This document shows, in pieces, positions 7,039 through 13,235 of a stretch of 39,245 bases of DNA. The stretch covers positions 1 through 39,245 of IMG/VR virus record IMGVR_UViG_3300033158_000004, one strand, 5' to 3'. Under the pieces are notes generated by a model. The model was not told the origin of the DNA. It searched no databases and saw only the letters and a list, made by a program, of their open reading frames with translations. Both the position numbers and the translations under genes were made by a program. Numbering within the stretch: position 1 is the first letter of the stretch; the number at the start of each line of letters is the position of its first letter. The stretch is from a virus.

Positions 7039-7114
7039 GCGGTGTTTACCACAGCAGCGGCTCTGAGTCCAGCCTGTGCCCGCCGCGGCACCATGTTGAC
7101 AGCACGGACACCGC
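7039..7114. promoter_or_regulatory. Candidate operator pair in the divergent early region
   Basis: GCGGTGT at 7039-7045 and its inverse ACACCGC at 7108-7114 flank the divergent spacer. One copy lies beside the Cro-like start, the other lies between the -35 and -10 boxes of the rightward promoter. The spacing (about 62 bp) would suit looping or two separate half-sites. Only 7 bp each, so chance cannot be excluded. Confidence 0.25.
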
Positions 7115-7125
7115 TACGGTATAAG
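7096..7125 (+). promoter_or_regulatory. Rightward early sigma70-type promoter
   Basis: Perfect -35 box TTGACA at 7096-7101, an 18-bp spacer, and a -10 box TATAAG at 7120-7125. Transcription would begin near 7132, 24 bases before the first early ATG at 7156. This is the strongest host-type promoter seen in the window and is placed for the whole plus-strand block. Confidence 0.75.
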
Positions 7126-7155
7126 GCGCCATCGATCTCGCTAAGGACGCCCGAC

Positions 7156-7278
7156 ATGCTCGCCTTAATCGCCTGGTTCCATTTCGTGCTGCCGCCCGAG
7201 AACCCGCACTTCCCCGTCGCGCACGTCGCGCACGCCTGCACGAACTCGACGTGCCTGCACGGGCGGGTGCGCCCGTGA
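7156..7278 (+). CDS. First early gene, 40-aa peptide
   Basis: ATG at 7156-7158 with AAGGA at 7143-7147, directly downstream of the strong early promoter. 40 residues: a hydrophobic N-terminus (MLALIAWFHFVLPP), then AHVAHACTNSTCLHGRV with two Cys and several His that could bind metal. The stop overlaps the next GTG start (GTGA). No family recognised. First-transcribed phage genes of this size often act on the host, but nothing here shows a target. Confidence 0.6.
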   Translation: MLALIAWFHFVLPPENPHFPVAHVAHACTNSTCLHGRVRP

Positions 7279-7469
7279 CGCTCTTCGAGATGGCGGCCGC
7301 GCTCACCGCTGCCGATGCGGCGCTCATCCTCGAAGGTGTCGAGCGCGAGCAGCGCGACCGGATCCTGAACCGCGTGAGCAAGAGTCTCGCGCTCACGGCG
7401 CTCCATTCGCAGCCCGTGGGCGAAGCGCCGCGCTCCCACTACCCCGCGACGCCGGGGAAGCCGTTTTGA
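7275..7469 (+). CDS. Early hypothetical protein, 64 aa
   Basis: GTG start at 7275-7277 in a GTGA overlap with the previous gene. Reads VTLFEMAAALTAADAALILE, then a charged helix with EREQRDRILNRVSKSLALTAL and a short Pro-rich tail. Predominantly helical. No family recognised. The upstream in-frame extension to 7251 lacks support. Confidence 0.62.
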   Translation: MTLFEMAAALTAADAALILEGVEREQRDRILNRVSKSLALTALHSQPVGEAPRSHYPATPGKPF

Positions 7470-7651
7470 TCCCGCGTCCGCCGCCCACCTGGCCCACCGA
7501 GCAGATCGTGCTCGAGACCGTGGACGGGCGCGTCCTCATCCGGCGGGTGACGGCGCCGGGCTTGCGCTTCACGGACCCGCGACCCTTTACCGGCTGGGAG
7601 CGCGCACGCCGCACGCAGCTCCCGCGTGCCACCCCTGCGGCAGGAGACTGA
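7466..7651 (+). CDS. Early hypothetical protein, 61 aa
   Basis: TTG start at 7466-7468 overlapping the previous stop (TTGA). Reads MIPRPPPTWPTEQIVLETVD, then GRVLIRRVTAPGLRFTDPRP. The IVLETVDGRVLIRRV hairpin suggests a small beta fold; rich in Pro and Arg. It is followed, after 6 bp, by the recombinase-type ATPase gene. Function unknown. Confidence 0.58.
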   Translation: MIPRPPPTWPTEQIVLETVDGRVLIRRVTAPGLRFTDPRPFTGWERARRTQLPRATPAAGD

Positions 7652-7657
7652 GACGCC

Positions 7658-8578
7658 ATGCTGCGTATTACGAAATCGACCGACCCGATCGAGGTGAAGA
7701 ACCTCACGCTCTGCCTCTACGCCGTCCCGGGCGTCGGCAAGACGACGCTCGCCTTCACGGCCGAGAAGCCGCTCCTCCTCGACTTTGACCGCGGGAGCTA
7801 TCGCGCGGGCAACCGCGGCGACACCGTCGTGGTCGAGCGCTGGGAGGACGTTGAGGCGATCACCGCGAAGGACCTGGAGCCCTACAAGACGCTCGTCGTC
7901 GATACGGCGGGACGTGCGCTGGATGCGCTCACCGCCGCGATCATCGCCCGCAACCCCAAGATGGGGAACGGCGGGGCGCTCACGCTCCAGGGGTTCGGGG
8001 AGCTCAAGGCGCGCTTCACCGCCTGGACCAAGCTCGTGCGCTCCTTCGGGCTCGACGTCGTGCTGATCGCGCACTCGGACGAACAGCGTAAGGGTGACGA
8101 GGTCATCGAGCGGCTCGACATGCAGGGAGGCTCGAAGAACGAGGTCTACAAGTCGGCCGATGCCATGGGGCGACTCTACTTGGCGGGCGGCAAGCGCACG
8201 CTCAACTTCTCGCCCACTGACACGGCCTTCGGCAAGAACCCCGCGCAGCTCGATCCGCTGCTCGTCCCGCGCTTCGCCGATGCGCCGCGCTTCCTCGCGG
8301 ACGTCGTCGACAAGATCAAGGCGGCGCTCAATGCGCACTCCGCGCAGCAGACCGAGGTTGCGGGTGCGCTCGCCGACTGGCAGGCGCTCTTCGAGGAGGC
8401 CTCCACCGAGGAGGAGCTGAACGGCATGATCGCGCAGACCGACCGGGCCGAGGAGTCGGTGCGCGACAACGTGAAGCGGCTCCTGCGCGCGCGGGCGAAG
8501 CACCTCGGCTATGCTTACGACATCCCGTCGGCGAGCTTCCAGAAGACCGACCGCGTGCAGAAGAGGGCCTCCGCGTGA
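7658..8578 (+). CDS. RecA-core ATPase of the Sak4/AAA_24 type (probable single-strand annealing recombinase)
   Basis: 306 residues. Walker A A22-VPGVGKTT, Walker B TLVVD ending at D82, and further RecA-core features (VVLIAHSDEQRKG, motif-3-like). The layout and length match phage Sak4-like proteins, which bind single-stranded DNA and promote annealing. The C-terminal 80 residues (WQALFEEASTEEELNGMIAQ and following) form a separate helical domain. ATG at 7658 with AGGAG 11 bp upstream. The stop overlaps the exonuclease start, so the two probably work as a recombination pair. Family-level naming only; replication-clamp roles are less likely. Confidence 0.82.
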   Translation: MLRITKSTDPIEVKNLTLCLYAVPGVGKTTLAFTAEKPLLLDFDRGSYRAGNRGDTVVVERWEDVEAITAKDLEPYKTLVVDTAGRALDALTAAIIARNPKMGNGGALTLQGFGELKARFTAWTKLVRSFGLDVVLIAHSDEQRKGDEVIERLDMQGGSKNEVYKSADAMGRLYLAGGKRTLNFSPTDTAFGKNPAQLDPLLVPRFADAPRFLADVVDKIKAALNAHSAQQTEVAGALADWQALFEEASTEEELNGMIAQTDRAEESVRDNVKRLLRARAKHLGYAYDIPSASFQKTDRVQKRASA

Positions 8579-9231
8579 TCCGCCTGAGTGTCACGGACCT
8601 CGAGACGTTCCGCTACTGGCGCGAGCGCGAGGACTCGACCTTGGATGAGCTCATCGCGCAGCTCGTGGGGATCGCAGAGCCCACGCCTCAGATGCAGGCC
8701 TCGCGCGCCTTCCACAAGGTGTTCGAGACGCTCGACATCGAGGCGGTGGCGGCGCTCGAGCAGGTGAGCCGCGACGGCTGGACGTTCGTCTTCGAGCTCG
8801 ATGGCGAACTCGCGATGCCGAAGATCCGCGAACTCAAGGCCGAGGGGATCTGGCACACGCCGAGCGGGCCGGTGACGCTCGTCGGTAAGGTCGACGGTCT
8901 CGCCGGGCTCACGGTGCACGACTACAAGCTCTCCGAGAGATTCGAGGCGGAGCGGTATCTCGACTCCTGGCAATGGCGCGCCTACCTCTCGATGTTCCAC
9001 GCGACGCGCTTTGTCTATGAGGTCTTCGAGTGCTGGTACGACCGCTACGAGCCAGGGCTCGTGCGCATCCGCGCGCTTCACCCGCTCGCCTTCGACCGCT
9101 ATCCGCTCATGGAGCGCGACCTTGCGGAAGCCGTCTGCGAGCTCGCAGAGGTGGTCGCGCGGCACTGCCCGCAGAAGATCGTCGACTCGCAGATCCGCGA
9201 GGGGATGCTCGCGGCAGGGATCAGCGCATGA
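8575..9231 (+). CDS. PD-(D/E)XK exonuclease, RecB/Cas4-like
   Basis: 218 residues. Nuclease core VGKVDGL (D107), HDYK (D116-x-K118, the D/ExK motif), and a QxxxY motif (Q133...Y137) typical of RecB/AddB/Cas4-type nucleases. No Cys cluster is visible, so no Fe-S cluster is predicted. GTG start at 8575 overlaps the stop of the Sak4-like gene (GTGA), consistent with a two-component recombination system: 5'-end resection plus annealing. A role in replication by recombination is plausible, since no DNA polymerase is encoded. Confidence 0.82.
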   Translation: MIRLSVTDLETFRYWREREDSTLDELIAQLVGIAEPTPQMQASRAFHKVFETLDIEAVAALEQVSRDGWTFVFELDGELAMPKIRELKAEGIWHTPSGPVTLVGKVDGLAGLTVHDYKLSERFEAERYLDSWQWRAYLSMFHATRFVYEVFECWYDRYEPGLVRIRALHPLAFDRYPLMERDLAEAVCELAEVVARHCPQKIVDSQIREGMLAAGISA

Positions 9232-9320
9232 GGACGGTGCTCGACTTCCTCGCTGGGTTAGCCGCAATCGCCGGCATGATCGCCTTCGGCATCTATCTCG
9301 CGTACCTCTTCCACCTGTGA
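9228..9320 (+). CDS. Single-span membrane micropeptide, 30 aa
   Basis: ATG at 9228-9230 (ATGA overlap). MRTVLDFLAGLAAIAGMIAF followed by GIYLAYLFHL: essentially one transmembrane helix with a short charged N-terminus. The stop overlaps the next GTG start. The precise overlaps at both ends make this more than a chance frame. Function unknown; membrane micropeptides in early operons may modify host membrane proteins. Confidence 0.65.
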   Translation: MRTVLDFLAGLAAIAGMIAFGIYLAYLFHL

Positions 9321-9541
9321 ACACACTACCCGAGGAAGTGGTGGCGGCGGTCGATGCCGTACTCGAGGCCCAAGGCCTCGGCGTCTACGATGCGGCGCTC
9401 GTCGTCGTGCGGCTGCCGAAGGACGGCGGGCACCGGATCCTGCAGGCGCACTTCGGCAACCCGGACGTGCTGCGCGCGCTCATCGATGAGGTGCGCGCGC
9501 GATTGCCGACCGGCGTCATCTTCACGGAGAAGCCGAATTGA
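9317..9541 (+). CDS. Early hypothetical protein, 74 aa
   Basis: GTG start at 9317-9319 overlapping the previous stop. Reads VNTLPEEVVAAVDAVLEAQG, then VVVRLPKDGGHRILQAHFG and IDEVRARLPTGVIF: an alternating helix/strand pattern of a small alpha-beta fold. No family recognised. The stop overlaps the next TTG start. Confidence 0.65.
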   Translation: MNTLPEEVVAAVDAVLEAQGLGVYDAALVVVRLPKDGGHRILQAHFGNPDVLRALIDEVRARLPTGVIFTEKPN

Positions 9542-10035
9542 GGACCAAGGCGAAACCGGTGGCGCCGCCGGCCGAGCTCACCTGGACGGTGGCCGAGGTC
9601 TGCGTGGTGCTCCTCTGGAAGCTGCGACCGAAGGGGCTCAAGCTCTCGAAGAAGGACTTAGGGAGCCTCCCGGTCGACCGGGTGCTCATTGAGGAGCGGC
9701 TCACCGACCGGATCATCTACCGGTGGGAGAGCGTCGACTCGACGCTTTTCGAGAACGCGAACCGCGCGCTCGCGGGCCAGGAGAAGCCCGGCCTCTACGA
9801 GGCGCAGGGGCGCTACATGAAGCTCCTGGGCGTGCTCTTGTGGAAACTCGCGAAGGACGGGATCACGCTCGGCACCTGGGACCGCGAGGCGGTGCCCGCC
9901 GACAAGGTGCTGCGCATGGACGGGACGGCGGATCGCGTCATCTACAGCTTCGTGACACGCCGGGACGCCGAGCGCCTGAGCAAAGGCGAGAAGGAGCACC
10001 AGGGGCTCGACATCGTGGAGGCGATACGCCGATGA
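9538..10035 (+). CDS. Early hypothetical protein with an internal tandem duplication, 165 aa
   Basis: TTG start at 9538-9540 (TTGA overlap). Two related modules are visible. Residues about 20-68 contain VVLLWKL, then LPVDRVL, then DRIIYRW; residues about 95-143 contain GVLLWKL, then VPADKVL, then DRVIYSF, with the same spacing. The copies are diverged, so the duplication is old. The repeated VLLWKL-x(18-20)-(L/V)PxD(R/K)VL-x(7)-DR(I/V)IY pattern defines a small domain I cannot name. The stop overlaps a following ATG. Confidence 0.7.
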   Translation: MRTKAKPVAPPAELTWTVAEVCVVLLWKLRPKGLKLSKKDLGSLPVDRVLIEERLTDRIIYRWESVDSTLFENANRALAGQEKPGLYEAQGRYMKLLGVLLWKLAKDGITLGTWDREAVPADKVLRMDGTADRVIYSFVTRRDAERLSKGEKEHQGLDIVEAIRR

Positions 10036-10079
10036 GCGAAGAGCACCACACCACTGATCCGGTGGTGCAACGTGGCTGA
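10032..10079 (+). CDS. 15-aa leader-like peptide, fragment of a paralogous start
   Basis: ATGA overlap with the previous gene, reading MSEEHHTTDPVVQRG and stop. Its first ten residues resemble the start of the gene at 11092 (MSDAHHTSNPKLLE). It overlaps the next GTG by 8 bp. It may be a leader that couples translation, or the stump left when a paralogue was replaced by the gene at 10072. Confidence 0.4.
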   Translation: MSEEHHTTDPVVQRG

Positions 10080-10416
10080 CTTCGGCGGTCTTGGAGGCTG
10101 TTGGGAGACGCTTCCGATGGAAGTCTGGAAGGATGACCTATTCGCTCAAGCGGTCAATCGCGCTCTTGGAGATAAGATCCGCGCTGAGAAATCTATGGGG
10201 TCGGCCATGTGGAGCGCGCTCGCCAACGTGGATTGGACGCACGAGAATGGTGACACGGCTTCCTATAGCTTCCGCTGCGCTGGTGACTTGATCGCGTCAA
10301 TTCGTGGCGAGGGTATGTACATGGACTGGTACTGCTCAGGACCTTACGCGGAAGTCAGCCCGGAGATTTCCGAGGCCATGAACAAAGAGGGCTGGCATTT
10401 CGAGGTGAACACATGA
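10072..10416 (+). CDS. Hypothetical protein, 114 aa
   Basis: GTG start at 10072; an internal ATG at 10117 is the alternative. Core reads NGDTASYSFRCAGDLIASIR, then GEGMYMDWYCSGPYAEVS and EISEAMNKEGWHF. I associate this pattern with an uncharacterised family common in phages of Gram-negative hosts. Codon use is less GC-rich than in the upstream operon. The stop overlaps the next ATG. No enzymatic motif. Confidence 0.68.
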   Translation: MADFGGLGGCWETLPMEVWKDDLFAQAVNRALGDKIRAEKSMGSAMWSALANVDWTHENGDTASYSFRCAGDLIASIRGEGMYMDWYCSGPYAEVSPEISEAMNKEGWHFEVNT

Positions 10417-10721
10417 GCAGAGAGTCGGTTCCTATCGATGAGAAGCTCTATGCTCAGTGTCTCGCTGGCTATCCGACGTGGTACACCCGCCCTAAGGGAA
10501 TCATGGGCGGTCCGTGCCTGATTTGTCACGGTTCACAGCCTGAGCACGTCGGCTTGACCTGCGCAGAGGTCAGAGCGAATCGGGCTACTGAGATGCGCAA
10601 GGCCTTCGAGAACGTCAAGCCGATGTTCAAAGAGCCGGAGTGTCCGCAGTGCCATCGCCCGGCACGCCGCCAGCTTTTAGGGTTCTACGTCTGCGATCAT
10701 TGTGATGGGAGGCCGGTATGA
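10413..10721 (+). CDS. Zinc-ribbon protein, 102 aa
   Basis: ATG at 10413 (ATGA overlap). Contains CLIC near residue 35, then CPQC-(about 14)-CDHC near residues 77-96, a classic four-Cys zinc ribbon at the C-terminus. The middle is helical (CAEVRANRATEMRKAFENV). Probably nucleic-acid or protein binding. No family name. Overlaps the next gene by 4 bp. Confidence 0.68.
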   Translation: MSRESVPIDEKLYAQCLAGYPTWYTRPKGIMGGPCLICHGSQPEHVGLTCAEVRANRATEMRKAFENVKPMFKEPECPQCHRPARRQLLGFYVCDHCDGRPV

Positions 10722-11095
10722 ACCAGCCGCTGGAAACTTACTGGCGCGAGCAGCCGTGGATCGTGCTCACCTATGAGCGCACCGACGAGGAAGCTGACGC
10801 TTGCGGGCTGATGGCCGTCATGACTGAGTGCTGTATCTGCGGCACGCGCAAGAGATTCGAGTTTCCGATCGTCCCCAAGGGGCACGACAACCCGGAAGCG
10901 TTCTACGAGAAATCCAAGGCCGAGGCGGAATCGTATTTTCGGGATCACCATTTGCACCCGGATTTGAACAAGAAGCCAGCGGCGCTGTTTTGGGCGCGTC
11001 CGTTACGGAATCCAGATGCTCAGAGGATTGATTGGCCGCAGATCGGCGAGCGCATCATCGGTGACATCAAAGGGCAGCAAGGACCGAAATCATGA
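10718..11095 (+). CDS. Hypothetical protein with CCxxC motif, 125 aa
   Basis: ATG at 10718 overlaps the previous stop. Contains CCICGTRKRFEFPI near residue 38, two or three Cys that could make half of a zinc site, with nearby His-rich DHHLHPD. The C-terminal WPQIGERIIGDIKGQQG is helical. No family recognised. Part of the less GC-rich small-gene battery. Confidence 0.63.
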   Translation: MNQPLETYWREQPWIVLTYERTDEEADACGLMAVMTECCICGTRKRFEFPIVPKGHDNPEAFYEKSKAEAESYFRDHHLHPDLNKKPAALFWARPLRNPDAQRIDWPQIGERIIGDIKGQQGPKS

Positions 11096-11409
11096 GCGAT
11101 GCTCACCACACCTCAAATCCGAAGCTCCTTGAATCGGCTCTTGTGCTTCTGCGCGAGGAATTGCCGATCTACTCACGTTTCCACGACCACCCCGCTACTG
11201 TGATGGCGATGCGCTTTGCCGCCGACGAGATCGAACGGCTGCGCGCGGCGCTGGGATGCCTACTGCCGGGGTTAGAGCTGGACCTGCGCTATGCCGATCC
11301 TGACGATGACCGGGACGCGCTCCGGTCGCGCATCAAGTGCGTGCGTGATGCGCTTGCTGGAGTCGATTACGAAGCCGCACCACCTGCCGAGACGAAAGCA
11401 GCTCCATGA
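11092..11409 (+). CDS. Hypothetical helical protein, 105 aa
   Basis: ATGA overlap start. Begins MSDAHHTSNPKLLESALVLL, then an MAMRFAADEIERLRAALGCL helix and an acidic ADPDDDRDALRSRIKC segment. The N-terminal ten residues match the 15-aa fragment at 10032. The FAADEIERLRAAL helix is a pattern often seen in small phage proteins of unknown function, possibly as a coiled coil. No catalytic motif. Confidence 0.65.
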   Translation: MSDAHHTSNPKLLESALVLLREELPIYSRFHDHPATVMAMRFAADEIERLRAALGCLLPGLELDLRYADPDDDRDALRSRIKCVRDALAGVDYEAAPPAETKAAP

Positions 11410-11702
11410 ACAAACGACTCGCCGCAATCAGCGCGCGCCTTGCAGAGTGCAAGAAGGATATGACCACGTTCCGCGACCCGTGGCAGGCCGTGGTTGACGT
11501 TGAGTATCTGCTGCGACGCATTCGCCGCTTGGAGAAGCCGCTCCGGCGATGGACGGTCGATCAACAGCGCAAGGATGGGTCATGGCATCGGGCAGCTACC
11601 GCTCATATCTGGCAGAGCAGCGCCGACGCCCACTGGCAGAAGGACGAGTTGCAGCGGCACTATCCGAACCGCGTCTTCGCTGTGACGCCGTACGACAAGT
11701 GA
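11406..11702 (+). CDS. Hypothetical basic helical protein, 98 aa
   Basis: ATGA overlap start at 11406. Arg/Lys-rich helical N-terminus (RLAAISARLAECKKDMTTF, EYLLRRIRRLEKPLRR), Trp-rich C-terminal half ending FAVTPYDK. No recognised family. It is followed by a 16-bp gap before the papain-like gene. Confidence 0.62.
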   Translation: MNKRLAAISARLAECKKDMTTFRDPWQAVVDVEYLLRRIRRLEKPLRRWTVDQQRKDGSWHRAATAHIWQSSADAHWQKDELQRHYPNRVFAVTPYDK

Positions 11703-11718
11703 ACGGGGAACCACGTCG

Positions 11719-12120
11719 ATGAAACCCGTGGACATGCTTGTACAACATGATCCGCCGGACGCTATCGGGGATTGCTTCCGCTGCGTCGTCGCCAGCATCT
11801 TCGAGCTACCGGCAGAGGAAGTTCCACACTTCGGACAGTACGATTGGGGCGAGGATGGAGAACGCGGCCGCACTGCGCTCAGGGAGTGGCTGGTGCCGCG
11901 AGGGTTTTACTATCTCGACGTGGAGTGGACGGCCGAGCAGATCGTCAACTGGGAGCCCGTGTTCCAGTTTCATCACCTGATGAGTGGTCTCAGTGCGCGA
12001 GGCACGCGGCATGCCTGCGTCGGATACGGCGGTAAGGTGGTACACGATCCGCACCCGAGCCGCTCAGGGATCATGCCCGACGACGGCAAGTACCTCATCG
12101 GCATGTTTGTGAAGCGGTAG
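11719..12120 (+). CDS. Papain-like-fold protein (candidate cysteine peptidase or deamidase)
   Basis: 133 residues. GDCFRCVVASIFELPAEEVP places Cys19 at the start of a helix, as in papain/C39/NlpC-type folds; RHACVGYGGKVVHDPHPS supplies His98 and Asp110 on following strands, in the usual Cys-His-Asp order. I recall uncharacterised phage and bacterial proteins with the same GxC...HAxV...HDPHPS signature. Possible activities are peptide or amide hydrolysis or transglutamination; none is shown. ATG at 11719 with GGGGAA upstream. It stands apart from neighbours by 16 and 24 bp rather than by overlaps. Confidence 0.7.
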   Translation: MKPVDMLVQHDPPDAIGDCFRCVVASIFELPAEEVPHFGQYDWGEDGERGRTALREWLVPRGFYYLDVEWTAEQIVNWEPVFQFHHLMSGLSARGTRHACVGYGGKVVHDPHPSRSGIMPDDGKYLIGMFVKR

Positions 12121-12144
12121 CACCTGTGAGCGAGGAAGCGAAGC

Positions 12145-12372
12145 ATGACTGAGAGGCACTTTATCCCGCTACGGTGTCGGCTACTGGGCCATCGCTGGAA
12201 GCCGCATCACATCAGCCAAAAGATCGAGCCCTTTGGTTTCAGGGGATGGGTCTACCTTGAGGACGTGTGTCAGCGCTGCTACACGTCCGAGTACCGCATG
12301 AGTAGCTGGGCGCGGTCCAGAGACGAGTACAACGACCGGAGACTCGCTGTGGGCAAGGATGGTGGTACATGA
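12145..12372 (+). CDS. Hypothetical protein with Cys/His residues, 75 aa
   Basis: ATG at 12145 with GAGGAAG about 10 bp upstream. Starts MTERHFIPLRCRLLGHRWKP, with a second Cys pair (VCQRCYTSEYR) near residue 38, giving a possible C-H-C-C zinc site (the LLGHxW...CxRC layout is common in small phage proteins). The stop overlaps the following ATG. Function unknown. Confidence 0.63.
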   Translation: MTERHFIPLRCRLLGHRWKPHHISQKIEPFGFRGWVYLEDVCQRCYTSEYRMSSWARSRDEYNDRRLAVGKDGGT

Positions 12373-12602
12373 CTGAGGACTGGCCACCGCAGGGTTACGT
12401 GCTCGCTGATCCGATTGCGGAGGCGAAACGACTGATCGAGGAAGTGATCTACTCGCACGCCCATAAGCACGACCGCGGTGGGTACTTCTCCGATCCGCAC
12501 GTCTACAACGAGTGTGAGATCGCGGAGTGCATGTGGTGCGCGTGGGCGCGAGACTGGATCAAGAGAGTTTCGGATACATCCATAGCGGAGCATGGCAAGT
12601 GA
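12369..12602 (+). CDS. Hypothetical protein, 77 aa
   Basis: ATGA overlap start at 12369. Helical DPIAEAKRLIEEVIYSHAHK, then a Cys-containing ECEIAECMWCAWARDWIK helix. No family recognised. The stop overlaps the next GTG. The high His/Cys/Trp content is shared with several neighbours in this battery. Confidence 0.6.
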   Translation: MTEDWPPQGYVLADPIAEAKRLIEEVIYSHAHKHDRGGYFSDPHVYNECEIAECMWCAWARDWIKRVSDTSIAEHGK

Positions 12603-12784
12603 ACCAACATGAGAAATGGCTGCGCCTTTTAGCGCAGGAGATCAGAGCCGAAGGTCATCCGGGATGGGGTAACACCGCTGAGTGGGCGGCTGACGAAGTG
12701 AAGCGGCTTACCGAGCGTGTCATGGAGCTTGAGATAGCTATAGCCTACCCATCCAAGAAGCGACGTGCTCATAGTGCGGACTAA
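12599..12784 (+). CDS. Hypothetical helical protein, 61 aa
   Basis: GTG at 12599-12601 in a GTGA overlap; the longer upstream frame is a shadow of the previous gene. Reads VNQHEKWLRLLAQEIRAEGH, then EWAADEVKRLTERVMELEIAI, a two-helix protein likely to form a coiled coil. Resembles in layout the helical middle of the gene at 11092 (DEIERL versus DEVKRL). Function unknown. Confidence 0.6.
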   Translation: MNQHEKWLRLLAQEIRAEGHPGWGNTAEWAADEVKRLTERVMELEIAIAYPSKKRRAHSAD

Positions 12785-12789
12785 CCTCC

Positions 12790-12981
12790 ATGTTCGTCGC
12801 TGACATACCGACAATCGACCGGGCCATGAAGTTCTGCTGGAGCGAGATCCAATGGCTCGACAAGAAGCCAGAGGAGTGGGCAGCCCGGAAAGCCCGCGAC
12901 ATGCGAGACATCTATGAGCTGCTCGGGACGCTACGGCGCCGGATTCAGATGACCGGCATTGGCGGGAAGGAAATCACATGA
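12790..12981 (+). CDS. Hypothetical helical protein, 63 aa
   Basis: ATG at 12790, 5 bp after the previous stop. Reads MFVADIPTIDRAMKFCWSEI, then AARKARDMRDIYELLGTLRR: two amphipathic helices. The stop overlaps the next ATG (ATGA). No family recognised. Confidence 0.58.
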   Translation: MFVADIPTIDRAMKFCWSEIQWLDKKPEEWAARKARDMRDIYELLGTLRRRIQMTGIGGKEIT

Positions 12982-13235
12982 GCGGAGAGCACCGATCAAT
13001 GGAACACAAGCTCACTCCTCTTGAGCACCTAATCACCCCGTGCCCCGTCTGCTATTCGGAGGACCGATGCCCGCACACGCCCGTCCGCTGCCAGCACCGA
13101 TGGTGGTACGGCAAGAATCCATCGTCGCTCATGGAGCGACCTCCTGAGGATCAAAAGATCGGTGGCACGCGCGAGTGCGAGTACTGCGGCCGGATCGAGC
13201 GCGCGGTGCTGGACTGGGAGACGGTATTCGCATGA
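12978..13235 (+). CDS. Zinc-ribbon-like protein, 85 aa
   Basis: ATGA overlap start. Starts MSGEHRSMEHKLTPLEH, echoing the MS-x-EHH starts at 10032 and 11092. Cys pairs CPVC near residue 22 and CEYC near residue 68, with single Cys/His between (RCPHTPVRCQHRWWYG), giving a likely zinc-binding fold. The stop overlaps the next ATG. Function unknown. Confidence 0.64.
   Translation: MSGEHRSMEHKLTPLEHLITPCPVCYSEDRCPHTPVRCQHRWWYGKNPSSLMERPPEDQKIGGTRECEYCGRIERAVLDWETVFA

Noticed and set aside
6822-7439. 205-codon version of the Cro-like gene
   Set aside because: The upstream part runs through the divergent promoter and the antisense of early genes; the helix-turn-helix protein is complete from the ATG at 7034.
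7439-8503. Open minus-strand frame of 354 codons
   Set aside because: Antisense of the Sak4-like ATPase, whose Walker motifs make the plus frame certain.
12126-12152. Eight-codon GTG frame (MSEEAKHD) before the gene at 12145
   Set aside because: Too short to call; kept only as a possible relic of the recurring MS-x-E gene start.
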